The notes below the pieces were generated by a model. It was given only the letters and a program-made list of their open reading frames with translations, did not search any database and was not told the origin of the DNA. Shown piece after piece: positions 53,443 through 62,103 of a stretch of DNA of 64,000 nucleotides. The position numbers and the translations under genes are program-made. Numbering within the stretch: position 1 is the stretch's first letter; the number at the start of each line of letters is the position of its first letter. Source of the stretch: JAKZVK01 sp965248255 (GTDB lineage Bacteria > Acidobacteriota > Terriglobia > Bryobacterales > UBA6623); assembly GCA_965248255.1 (NCBI GenBank), contig CBDFIW010000004.1, forward strand, positions 2,666,001 through 2,730,000, in the 5' to 3' direction.

Positions 53443-53639
53443 GGTGTTGCGACAGAGTCAACGAAGCGGGGCTGCTCTCGTTAATCGCACCAGTCCAATT
53501 AGACAACAAGCAACCCTGCTCGCGCTAGACGCGGGCCAGGGCCTAATCCGTACTTGAGAACTCTGCTGCCAATCCCACGGAGCAAAGGCCGCTGGTCTCT
53601 CGAGGGCGCCCGATGTCCGGAGCGCGGCCCGTTGGGTGC

Positions 53640-55034
53640 TCAGAAGGTCACGTCCCATTGCAGCCGGAACTGGCGGTCGCTGAGACCCGGACCCTCGATC
53701 CGGTCCAACGAGTATCGCGAGGTGTCGAAAGTGAGCTTGTTGGCGTGTCCGTCGAAGAACCAGTTCACGGCGAAACTGCGTTCGGTCCGCAGGTCCCCGC
53801 CGGTGTGAGTATTGGGATCCACGAAGGCGTAGCGCGTGGCGACTTCAAGTTGCCTGGGAATCGTCGGTATCAGGTTGTGGAAGAAGTAGCCGGCCTGCAG
53901 AAAGCTGCCTCGCATGTAGGTCGCCTCTGCGTTGACTCGGTCGAAGATTCTTTTCCAGTGAAACTCGTGCTGGAGGGCGACGCCGCGATACTTGAAAGAG
54001 GTTTCTTCCATGAACTGACGCAGCAAGTACTGGCCAGGGAGGCCTGCCTCAAAGCCGTCGAGTTGCCCGCCGCCGCTGCTGGAAAAGAGGGTGTAGCGAC
54101 CCCGGTTGTGGACCGTGGCGAACGCCAGGGCGGCCGTCGGTTTCTCGTGATACTCAATCCCGTTCTCACCATACTCAATATCACTGGATGAGTACTCGAG
54201 ATCACGGCCGAGAAAGTTCCACTGGTAACGCGCCATCCACATCGGCGCGCCGTCTTCATTGTCAACCTTGCGTTCTCTGGGAGTATGCAAGCCCCGGCCG
54301 TTCCCGGAGAATACCCCGACGTAGTACCAAGAGTCACCGGGGGTCTGTTTCATAACGTGCCCCAGAAACTCTACGCCCTTTTGACGGTCGGGAGTGAACT
54401 CGCGGTTCACGATCGAGCGGTCAGCGAAGGTCTGCTTTCCGGACGAAACGCTACGCTCGCGGCTGTAGTCGATCTTCCACTGGCCGAACCGGACCTGAAA
54501 CCAGTCCAGTTTCTTGATCGTCATGCGGGCATTGAGGACCAGAGTGTTAACCAAGTCTTCCTCGAACTTGTAGGCAATCCAGGGCCTGAAAGCGTGGCCC
54601 TCCATCTTGAAGCGCGCCCGCCGAAAGCGGAAGTCGTCTTCGTCTTCCCGCTCGAAATGACCCGGTCTGCGCGGGCTGCTTCGGAAAGGTGTTGAATAGC
54701 GCAACTGCGAGCGCCCATTGATTTTTGCCCGGCAGAGCGTCTCTTTGTTGCCAATCTCCAGCCCTTTGCGGCTGTATCGGAAGAGTCCCCTTGACTTGGG
54801 TGACGAGACCACGCCCCCTCCCAGACCAGTGTCGGCCTTCTGCTGATTGTCTTTCGCCTTCTGTTTCGGGGCGGTGCCCCCCGTATCAGCGGTGTCGGAT
54901 GCGGCTGCGACTACTTTCTTGGGTTCGGCCGTCTGCCCCTCGGTGTTCTCGCCGATAGCAGTCCCCGCAATGAGCGCGGCTCCGACAGTGAGAAGTGCCG
55001 CCGACCTCAGAAGCAACGTACCAACCGGCTTCAT
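53640..55034 (-). CDS. Phosphate-selective porin O/P-like outer-membrane protein
   Basis: The 464-residue precursor has a clear signal peptide (LLLRSAALLTVGAALIAGTAIG) and a low-complexity Lys/Thr-rich linker. A beta-barrel in the OprO/OprP-like fold follows: FEREDEDDFRFRRARFKMEGHAF, WFQVRFGQWKIDYSRER, ADRSIVNREFTPDRQKGVEF, and a C-terminal strand ending in Phe (FRLQWDVTF). Such trimeric porins favour phosphate or polyphosphate. TTAA boxes at 11-bp spacing lie ~50-90 nt upstream, suggesting phosphate control. TATGAT ends exactly six nt before the ATG. Confidence 0.87.
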   Translation of the reverse strand: MKPVGTLLLRSAALLTVGAALIAGTAIGENTEGQTAEPKKVVAAASDTADTGGTAPKQKAKDNQQKADTGLGGGVVSSPKSRGLFRYSRKGLEIGNKETLCRAKINGRSQLRYSTPFRSSPRRPGHFEREDEDDFRFRRARFKMEGHAFRPWIAYKFEEDLVNTLVLNARMTIKKLDWFQVRFGQWKIDYSRERSVSSGKQTFADRSIVNREFTPDRQKGVEFLGHVMKQTPGDSWYYVGVFSGNGRGLHTPRERKVDNEDGAPMWMARYQWNFLGRDLEYSSSDIEYGENGIEYHEKPTAALAFATVHNRGRYTLFSSSGGGQLDGFEAGLPGQYLLRQFMEETSFKYRGVALQHEFHWKRIFDRVNAEATYMRGSFLQAGYFFHNLIPTIPRQLEVATRYAFVDPNTHTGGDLRTERSFAVNWFFDGHANKLTFDTSRYSLDRIEGPGLSDRQFRLQWDVTF

Positions 55035-55084
55035 ACGACGATCATAACCGACGTCCCGAGCACAACGTCCGTGTTACGAATGAA

Positions 55085-55124
55085 TTAAAGGAAGATTAAC
55101 CGGACCTTAACCGGCGCTTAACGG
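55085..55124 (-). promoter_or_regulatory. Four TTAA direct repeats at 11-bp spacing (Pho-box-like)
   Basis: TTAA occurs at 55085, 55096, 55107 and 55118, exactly 11 bp apart, in the gene orientation mostly as (C)CGGTTAA or CCTTTAA. PhoB/PhoP sites in other bacteria are direct repeats with 11-bp periodicity, and B. subtilis PhoP boxes are TTAACA-like. The array is upstream of the porin gene and nothing else is divergent from it nearby. Confidence 0.65.
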
Positions 55125-55290
55125 TCCCGTGGCCATCCTTAGATTGGGGCCGTCTGGAAGCGCTCGTAGGGGCAGTCGGGCAGACCTCCGCGGGAGGTAA
55201 AGGCGGGCTGTTCAGGAGCGCCCACCAGTGCACCGCCAGCCCGTAAAACCGCCCTGTCGTTTAGGTCGGCGGCGGCCACGCCCCCAGGCG

Positions 55291-56187
55291 TTACGCCTTG
55301 TCGACCACAAGAAAGACGTAGAGCAGGGGGAGGTAAAGGACCGACGCTTGGAGCAGCCGTTTCGCGCACGTTCCGGTCTTGGCTCGGGCTACGTTGATCC
55401 CGGCATAGAGGTAGGCCAAGCTCAGCCCTATGGCCGCTGCTAGGTAAATGGTCCCTGCCGTACCCAACCAGGTCGGGGCCAAGCTGACCGGCACGAGAAG
55501 GGCTGCGTAGCACACAATCTGGCGCCCCGTGGAGACCCCGTCCGGCTCGACAACGGGCAGCATCTGAATACCCGCCCGCGCGTAGTCTTCACGATACATC
55601 CAAGCGATGGCGTAGAAGTGGGGGAATTGCCAGAGGAACAAGACCGCGAACAGCACCAGGGCCTCGATGGTAATGTCGTTTCGCGCTGCGGCCCACCCGA
55701 TCAGGAGTGGCATCGCTCCCGGGAATGCGCCGACAAAGGTCGAAAGCCAGGTGCGCGTCTTCAATGGTGTGTAGAGGCCGAGATAGGCCGCCCAGGTGAT
55801 GAGTCCAAGAAGGGCGGTGAGCGGGTTGACGACGAAGAGGAGATACCCCAACCCTGAAGCCGAGAGCAACGCTCCGAAGGCGCAAGCGGGTCCGGAGCGT
55901 AGGCGACCCGCAGGCAAAGGCCGGTTCTCCGTACGGCGCATCTTGCCGTCGGCTTCGCGCTCGAGCCACTGATTCAACGCCCCCGTTCCCGCCGCCAGCA
56001 GGGCCGTGCCGAGTAATGCATGCAGCAGCCCGAGGATGTCCAGCGACACTGAGGCCATGTAGAATCCGATGCCAGTTGACATCAGAATCAACCACACGAC
56101 GCTGGGTTTTGTGAGCTCAAGAAAGTCTCCCACGAAGGCCTGTGCGTCCGAGAAAGCGGTCTGCGCGGTGGAAGCCTGCGGTCTCAT
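55291..56187 (-). CDS. ctaB: Protoheme IX farnesyltransferase (heme O synthase)
   Basis: The 298-residue UbiA-family enzyme has the two Asp-rich sites: the NQWLEREADGKMRRTENRPLP segment (NxxxDxxxD-type) and the YREDYARAGIQMLPVV segment, with about eight helices. It converts heme b to heme o for the cytochrome oxidase. The ATG at 56187 overlaps the ctaA stop (ATGA). It is the last gene of the respiratory operon on this strand. The open frame upstream covers ctaA out of frame and is excluded. Confidence 0.95.
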   Translation of the reverse strand: MRPQASTAQTAFSDAQAFVGDFLELTKPSVVWLILMSTGIGFYMASVSLDILGLLHALLGTALLAAGTGALNQWLEREADGKMRRTENRPLPAGRLRSGPACAFGALLSASGLGYLLFVVNPLTALLGLITWAAYLGLYTPLKTRTWLSTFVGAFPGAMPLLIGWAAARNDITIEALVLFAVLFLWQFPHFYAIAWMYREDYARAGIQMLPVVEPDGVSTGRQIVCYAALLVPVSLAPTWLGTAGTIYLAAAIGLSLAYLYAGINVARAKTGTCAKRLLQASVLYLPLLYVFLVVDKA

Positions 56188-57161
56188 ATCGCAGCGGGGA
56201 TCGTCTGCTGTTGGATATCGGCGCATTGCGCCCGAAGACTGTAGTGTACCTGGATCGTTAACAGCACGCTCGTCGCCAGCACCAGCGCGCCCAAGGCGAC
56301 GTGGGCGACTGTGAGCGCCACCATTGCGAGCAGCGGCTGGGGGGCGTCTTGGGTGATCACACGAATCCAATAAGCGCCCGCGCCGAGCACCAACTGCAGC
56401 ATCACCAGCCCGTTGAGCGCTAGAGCCCAGCGTTGGATGGACGGCCGATTCGGCCAATAGGTGGTGGCTCTCACAAGTAGCCAGACAACCAGGATCGCCA
56501 CGACCACCGCGCCGGCCAGGTGGGGCAGAATCCCCGCCCCCTGGTGCCGGAAGGCAGCGCCAAGCAGGAGCTGCAAAAAGATCGCGACGTTGGTTGCCAA
56601 ACAGAGCTGGGAAAGAAGCGGCCGTGCGGAGTCTTTCTCACTGGAACCCTCGCCTCCCCGAATAGCCTGGCCCGACCAGCTCGGAGACGTTAGGAATGCA
56701 AGGCTGACCGTCATGGTGAAAAAAAGCTGCGCGAGGCAAGCATGCCCGACCGAGATCGCTGTCGGTAGCAAGAGCAGAACTGTCAAGCCACCGAGCAGAC
56801 CCTGTGCGATGACCACGCCGAGGGCCGCGAAGCCGACGTTGCGTACCCAGCGTCGGCTCTCAGTACGCCACAGCCAGACGGCCAAAATGATCGTGAGCAA
56901 ACCGACGAAGCTCGCAATCATGCGATGGCCGTGCTCATAAAAGATACCGCCCACCATAGGCGGCATCCATTGACCATACGAGAGCGGCCAGTCGGGTACG
57001 GAAAGACCGGCGTCGCGGCTAGTCACCAGCGCCCCGGCGATGATCAAGCAGAACGTCGAGGCCGCCGTGAAGGCCGCAAAACGATGGAGCCCGAGCGAGA
57101 CGGTCGGGTTCGAATCAGCCCGCTGCGTTGAAGGAGAAGGCAATCTCTTTCGACTCGGCAT
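56184..57161 (-). CDS. ctaA: Heme A synthase (COX15/CtaA family)
   Basis: The 325-residue, eight-helix protein oxidises heme o to heme a. Heme-ligand His residues occur in FYEHGHRMIASFVG, VGHACLAQ, FRHQGAGILPHLAGA and LTVAHVALGA, and DAGLSVPDWPLSYGQWMPPM is the signature loop. The first ~25 residues overlap the end of the upstream copper-site gene by about 45 bp in another frame, so the exact start (ATG 57161, 57176 or TTG 57143) is uncertain. An insert of ~20 polar residues lies between helices 4 and 5. Confidence 0.94.
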   Translation of the reverse strand: MPSRKRLPSPSTQRADSNPTVSLGLHRFAAFTAASTFCLIIAGALVTSRDAGLSVPDWPLSYGQWMPPMVGGIFYEHGHRMIASFVGLLTIILAVWLWRTESRRWVRNVGFAALGVVIAQGLLGGLTVLLLLPTAISVGHACLAQLFFTMTVSLAFLTSPSWSGQAIRGGEGSSEKDSARPLLSQLCLATNVAIFLQLLLGAAFRHQGAGILPHLAGAVVVAILVVWLLVRATTYWPNRPSIQRWALALNGLVMLQLVLGAGAYWIRVITQDAPQPLLAMVALTVAHVALGALVLATSVLLTIQVHYSLRAQCADIQQQTIPAAI

Positions 57162-57912
57162 CGCCCACGGTGACACTCATCTCCTGCTCGCCCAAGCGCT
57201 CGTGCTTCGCTTGGATGGTGTAGGTTCCAGGCGGAAGACCCTTGATCTCAAAGCTTCCGTCCGCACCGCTCACCGCGAAGAAGGGGTGATCGACCACGTT
57301 GATAAAGGCGCGCATCCAGGGGTGGATGTTGCACTTGACGGCGAGCATGATCTCTTGCCGCGCAAACCTTGTGTACTCGATGTCGGAGGCGCCGGCCGGT
57401 TGAGACTTGTTCCACTCGCGGTTCACCTTCGGTAGCGGGTGGACATTGTGAGTTGTCGGATCGCTGTTGGAGACCTTGAGCATCTGCCGCGTCTGCATCG
57501 CCAGAACGTGAGGGCTATAAATGCAGCCCTTCTGGTCAAGCTGCACCGCGTCTTTGGAAACCTCGAACTTCTTACCTTCCAGCCCGCTTTTAACCCATAC
57601 GAAGACGTTCTGCAGCATGTCGCCATTACGAACGACGGCATCCGCGGACGGAGCTGTGTCGTGCAGTTTCTTGCAGTCGGGCTCGGCGCTCATGTTGATG
57701 GCCCTCATTAGGGCCTTCGGAGTGTCACCCTCGATGCCCACCTTGCCCGTGACGGTCGCCGCCGTGGCAGGGTCAACTTTGAAATAGTCGGCCGTTTCTG
57801 CCGGCTGGTCGCCCTCAGGCGCTTTCGCCGCGTCGTCTCCACCACCGCAGCCGCTGGCCACGAGCCACAGGCCGATCACAAGACAACCAAGAGCTTTCTT
57901 TGATGACACCAT
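57115..57912 (-). CDS. Lipoprotein with cupredoxin-like and carboxypeptidase-regulatory-like parts
   Basis: The 265-residue product begins at ATG 57912 (GGAAGG about 8 nt upstream) with a lipobox: hydrophobic GCLVIGLWLVASGC. Residues ~45-200 look like a cupredoxin, with His in THNVHP and the cluster CNIHPWMR supplying Cys, His and Met ligands. The end (GSFEIKGLPPGTYTIQAKHE) is a carboxypeptidase-regulatory-like beta-sandwich. It lies between the octaheme cytochrome gene and ctaA, so it may carry electrons or copper to the oxidase; this is inference. It overlaps ctaA by ~45 bp. Confidence 0.82.
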   Translation of the reverse strand: MVSSKKALGCLVIGLWLVASGCGGGDDAAKAPEGDQPAETADYFKVDPATAATVTGKVGIEGDTPKALMRAINMSAEPDCKKLHDTAPSADAVVRNGDMLQNVFVWVKSGLEGKKFEVSKDAVQLDQKGCIYSPHVLAMQTRQMLKVSNSDPTTHNVHPLPKVNREWNKSQPAGASDIEYTRFARQEIMLAVKCNIHPWMRAFINVVDHPFFAVSGADGSFEIKGLPPGTYTIQAKHERLGEQEMSVTVGDAESKEIAFSFNAAG

Positions 57913-57994
57913 TGTCAGCACCTTCCTTTTTCTGTTAAGAACACTTTCCGAGGAGCCCGGCCCGCGGGCTTTGGCCCGAGGCTCCGCCGTCCCC

Positions 57995-60900
57995 TCATCG
58001 TACTCCGCTCGCCATCAAGCGGCGGACTTCCGCCGCGTCGAGCTCGAACATGTATCGGACCAAAAGCTGAGCATGATCTTTGTCGTAGTCACGCAATGAC
58101 GGAGGCAGCGGCCCGTTGAAGATCCAGCGACCGCCATCCATCCGGAACAGCTCGGACGGCATGGCGGTACCGGGCGCGATCATCGCTGGCTCGAGCATCC
58201 ACCGGAACGTCCAATCCGGCTTGAGGCGCGTGGCGCCGGTCAAGAAGTTCGGGGCCGTGGCATCACGGTCGTGCGCCGGATCCCCGGTCATGTGGCACCG
58301 CAAGCACGGCGCGCCTCTACTCGTGAAAAGCTGCCGCCCCATGGTCTGCTCGGCCGGCGTTAGCGGCTCGATTTCGTCGGGGATGTAAGGGTGCGGCTGC
58401 GTGGACCGTGCCATAAAAAACCGCATCAGGGTCGCCACCTGGCGATCGGAGAAACCGAAGCTGGGCATGCGGGCCTCAAGATACTGGCGCAGCCCGTTGC
58501 GATGAATGTCAGTTTCGCTGAGCGGGGGGTTCTCAAGAAAGCCGAGCAGCCAGTCGGGCTGGACTCTCGCACCCTCGCTATAGAGCTGTGGTGGAAACTG
58601 TTCCGCCCAGTCCGGGTCCTGATAGCGGGGAATCGTCATGAATGAGGTCACGTCGCCGGGCTTGATTTGGTGGCAACCAGTACAGTTATATCGGCTAACG
58701 ATCCACCAACCCTTCTGCACGTCGGCCCTTTGATCCTCGGGCAAGTACTGATATTGCTCCGGCAACACCGACTCGACCGCCCCGAGCACGAAGGTCGTGA
58801 GCGCGGTAATCTCGTCATCGGTGAGGTTGAAGTTCGGCATGCGAAGCTTCTCGAGATGCGGCCGAATCTTGCCTTGGTCGTAGATGGCGGGGTCTTTGAG
58901 CTTGCGGTCGAAAAAGCCCTTGTGGTTATACCAGCCGTCGTGTTCGGCTTCGTGCGTCAATAGGGCGAAGTCAAGTCGCTCGATGGGTTTGCTGCCCTCG
59001 GTTGTCAGCTCCGTGCCGACGCGCCCCTCGGTCTCGAGTCCGCGGATTTCGTGGCATCCCGAGCAACCGTAGTGCCGAATGAGGGGCAAACCCTCTGCGG
59101 CGAGATCGGGGTCGTCCATGAAGTCAGCCGGTGGGTACGTAGCGTCGGTCTTCTGCTCGATCAAGTAGCTGGCGATGTCACGAGCCTCCTGAGGGCTGAG
59201 CCGCAGGTTGGGCATGATCGGAAGGAGCCGCACGTCGTCAGGCCCTTGCTCGGGATCAGGCGTCAACTCGTGTGGGTTACGGATCCAGCGGACGAGGAAG
59301 TTGTAATTGGTCTTTTCTCCCACCCGGCTGAGGTTCGCGGCGAATGTGCCCCCGAATCTCTCCTCACCCTCGCCCATGGAGTGGCAGCCCATGCATCCGC
59401 GTGTCTCAAACAGCTCTTTCCCCCGTGTCGTATTTCCGGGGGCATGCTTGTCGAGTTCCGCGTCCAGGGCGTTTTGCCAGAGGTAGGCGGAGATCGCCTG
59501 AATCTCTTCATCGAGCAAGCGGAACACGGGCATCTTGCTGCCGGGGCGGAATTCGTGCGGGTCCTTAAGCCAGACCGGGATCCACTCCTTGCGGTCTTTG
59601 ACTTTGATCTCGCGCAGACTAGGCCCGAACTTCTTGACCTCCTGTGCCAAACTGGCTTGCTCAACGCGCAACGTGTGAAACTCGGCATCGAGCTTGCTCA
59701 GACGAAGCCGCAGTTCCTCGACTCGCCCGTAGAAGCGCTGAGCGGTTTCATTGTCTTCGGCCAGGTCACCCTGCTCCAGGCTGAAGCGCTGTTCCTTGTC
59801 GATGGCGGCACGCTCATCGCGCATGACCTGCATTTGCTGGCGGACAGCGGCCAAGCGGTCGGACTCAGAGTCGAATCCCTCAAAGCGGTGGCAACCCCAG
59901 CAGCCCCGGTTCATGAACAGATTCCGGCCCTTGTTGAGCACGTCGGCGTGCTCGGTCACGATCTCCCGCGCATGGCACTGGTGGCAGCCGGCTTCGGTGT
60001 TTTCTTTTTCCCAAAGCGGCCAGAGCCAAAACTTGTGACGGCCGTGGCCCTTGGTGATGCTTCGCGTGGCGCGTCCGTTACCGTTGTGACAGGTTGTGCA
60101 GCCGAAGCGTTCAGGGTCGTGAATGTCAAGCAGATCGGGCGAGGGGTGGCTCACGAACTCGGCACGGCCTCCCACGTCCGAGGCCTTGATCATCACGGGC
60201 TCACGCGTGCCCAGGTGGCAGGACTCGCAACGGTCCACCAGATCGATGTCATTGAGATGGATCTGTTTGATGTCAATGACAAAGTTGCCCATCTTGTTCA
60301 TCAGGCCGTCGACCGCAGTCTCCGTCAAGCCAAAGAGCTGCTCGCTGAGGTAAGCATCGCGCTGACTGCGGATCGCACTCGCGGGTTCAGTCAGACGGGC
60401 GCGCTGGGCCTGCAACTCCACCCGGCGGTCCTGTAGTCTTCTGAACTCGGTCTCGAGCGCCGGGTATTTCCTCGTGACGGTCTCGGTCCCTCCGGAGCCG
60501 TCCTCGAGGGCTAGTTCAACCTCCACATCACGCTGTCGGATCTCGTCGATGTCCTGCTGGAGTGATTGCTTGCTCGATTCGCTCGCGGTGGTCTCGATCT
60601 GATAGTTGATGGCGTCGATTTCGCTGCGAAGTGTCTGGTAGGCCTGGCGGGACGCGATCATTCTTGGTGTGACGCCGTTGCGAACGATGCCGTCGATCTC
60701 AGCGATCTTTTCAGCGACCGCCGCCTCGGCTTGGTCGACTTGAGCGCTGAGATCCGCGTATTCGCTGGACTCCTTGACCTCCTGCTCACGCCTCGCCTGA
60801 TCGGGTTTCACCTTCGCCAAGTGCGCCTTGTACAGCTCGATGAAGTCCGCTTGATACTGCTTCCACGGGCGCATGGCCCAGACCTCGTCATAGATGGCCC

Positions 60901-61000
60901 ACACGAGCGTCAGCATCAGGATGAGCGTCGAAACCAGCAGCGGAACGCTCAGTGATTTGGTGACGACCGGATCCTGGCCTGGAGTCGGAGTTTCAGCCAT
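57995..61000 (-). CDS. Octaheme c-type cytochrome subunit of a bc-type complex
   Basis: The 1001-residue protein has one N-terminal membrane helix (~18-38), a long coiled-coil (~70-225), a second helical segment (~380-455), and eight CXXCH motifs at about residues 258, 301, 339, 367, 536, 646, 773 and 899. The later domains look like mono-heme cytochrome c units with axial-type Met in RMPNF, RMPSFG and GTAMPSE. It occupies the place of cytochrome c1, in an operon with Rieske and split cytochrome b genes. It likely accepts electrons from the Rieske centre and passes them to the oxidase. No ordinary cytochrome c1 is present. Confidence 0.9.
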   Translation of the reverse strand: MAETPTPGQDPVVTKSLSVPLLVSTLILMLTLVWAIYDEVWAMRPWKQYQADFIELYKAHLAKVKPDQARREQEVKESSEYADLSAQVDQAEAAVAEKIAEIDGIVRNGVTPRMIASRQAYQTLRSEIDAINYQIETTASESSKQSLQQDIDEIRQRDVEVELALEDGSGGTETVTRKYPALETEFRRLQDRRVELQAQRARLTEPASAIRSQRDAYLSEQLFGLTETAVDGLMNKMGNFVIDIKQIHLNDIDLVDRCESCHLGTREPVMIKASDVGGRAEFVSHPSPDLLDIHDPERFGCTTCHNGNGRATRSITKGHGRHKFWLWPLWEKENTEAGCHQCHAREIVTEHADVLNKGRNLFMNRGCWGCHRFEGFDSESDRLAAVRQQMQVMRDERAAIDKEQRFSLEQGDLAEDNETAQRFYGRVEELRLRLSKLDAEFHTLRVEQASLAQEVKKFGPSLREIKVKDRKEWIPVWLKDPHEFRPGSKMPVFRLLDEEIQAISAYLWQNALDAELDKHAPGNTTRGKELFETRGCMGCHSMGEGEERFGGTFAANLSRVGEKTNYNFLVRWIRNPHELTPDPEQGPDDVRLLPIMPNLRLSPQEARDIASYLIEQKTDATYPPADFMDDPDLAAEGLPLIRHYGCSGCHEIRGLETEGRVGTELTTEGSKPIERLDFALLTHEAEHDGWYNHKGFFDRKLKDPAIYDQGKIRPHLEKLRMPNFNLTDDEITALTTFVLGAVESVLPEQYQYLPEDQRADVQKGWWIVSRYNCTGCHQIKPGDVTSFMTIPRYQDPDWAEQFPPQLYSEGARVQPDWLLGFLENPPLSETDIHRNGLRQYLEARMPSFGFSDRQVATLMRFFMARSTQPHPYIPDEIEPLTPAEQTMGRQLFTSRGAPCLRCHMTGDPAHDRDATAPNFLTGATRLKPDWTFRWMLEPAMIAPGTAMPSELFRMDGGRWIFNGPLPPSLRDYDKDHAQLLVRYMFELDAAEVRRLMASGVR

Positions 61001-61134
61001 TCAAGCTCCCTAAGAATTCGCAGACAGCGGTGTTGTCGGACACCGCAATGTAAGAGTCCAGCATGCCGAGCCCGCCGGCACGCCGTAGCATGCCCTTACA
61101 TTTGCCCAGTAACAAGGATTCGCCGCACATTCCT

Positions 61135-62070
61135 CTAGACGTTGAACCAAGGCGTGACCCAAACGTACTTAATTCGGAACAGAAGACGTGCAAGGATTTT
61201 CGCCGGCAGACTGATCATGGTGATCAGCAAGAACTGCAACGTCAGGTATTGCAGAGCCGTCATCCGCGCGAGAATCTTGCGGTTGAATTCGCTCAGCGTC
61301 ATGATCTTGTGGACGCCGTACCCCACGACCAAGTAAAAGCCGGCCACGACGATGAAGCCGAAGATCCCGGCCAGGATCGGATCGGCGATGCCGGCGGCCT
61401 CGTGCAGGTCGCGGTTCACCTCGAAGACCAGCTTGTTGTGGTCCCAGGTCTGTCCGGGCCAGAACCACATCCAGCCGGGCCCACGGATGATCGTGCCGAT
61501 CACAACCATTACGCACCACAGCACGATGAAGCCGAACAAGAACGCCCAAATCGCCGACTTGCGCTGCTTGTAGGTGTAGTAGCCGTTCCCCAGCGGATTC
61601 GTGTCGACGTAGGGAATCACGATCAGCCCGACGATGATCAGCGTCGGCATCACCACGCCCGCGATCCAGGGGTCGAAGTAGACCAACATCTCCTGCAGGC
61701 CCAGAAAGTACCAGGGGGCCTTTGCGGGGTTCATGGTGAGGGTTGGGTTCGCGGGCTCCTCAAGCGGCGCGTCGAGGGCAATCGACCACACCATCAGAAT
61801 GGCGGTGACGATGACAGCGGCCAAAAACTCGATGCGCAACAGAAACGGCCAGACATGAACCTCCCGTGCCCAACCCTTCTTGAAGGGGAAGGTCTTGCGG
61901 TGATGCGTCTTGGCCATTTCGGGGTCGGCTTCCAGTTGCTCGATCAGCCGGTCGTTGGCGAAGGCTTGGCGCAGTCCGTACCAGGTGTAGAAAGGTATCA
62001 GGATCATCACGCCGAAGATCGGCACGTTGTCCGGCAGTGTCAGGATTTCCCAGAGTTGTGCCCAGTCCAT
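61135..62070 (-). CDS. Cytochrome b C-terminal (subunit IV-like) protein
   Basis: The 311-residue membrane protein holds the C-terminal half of cytochrome b. A PEWY-equivalent quinol-site region reads PAKAPWYFLGLQEML, as in subunit IV-type proteins, and is followed by IAGVVMPTLIIVGLIVIPYVD. Several more helices extend past the usual subunit IV length. It lies 33 bp downstream of the N-terminal cytochrome b gene and upstream of the octaheme cytochrome gene. Together the two genes make a split cytochrome b. Confidence 0.9.
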   Translation of the reverse strand: MDWAQLWEILTLPDNVPIFGVMILIPFYTWYGLRQAFANDRLIEQLEADPEMAKTHHRKTFPFKKGWAREVHVWPFLLRIEFLAAVIVTAILMVWSIALDAPLEEPANPTLTMNPAKAPWYFLGLQEMLVYFDPWIAGVVMPTLIIVGLIVIPYVDTNPLGNGYYTYKQRKSAIWAFLFGFIVLWCVMVVIGTIIRGPGWMWFWPGQTWDHNKLVFEVNRDLHEAAGIADPILAGIFGFIVVAGFYLVVGYGVHKIMTLSEFNRKILARMTALQYLTLQFLLITMISLPAKILARLLFRIKYVWVTPWFNV

Positions 62071-62103
62071 AGCGTTTCCCTATCTTTCAGAGGATCGTCG
62101 GCT

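Noticed and set aside
59051..60436. Long open frame on the plus strand (461 codons)
   Set aside because: Antisense to the octaheme cytochrome, whose eight heme motifs prove the minus frame; a shadow of GC-rich codon use.
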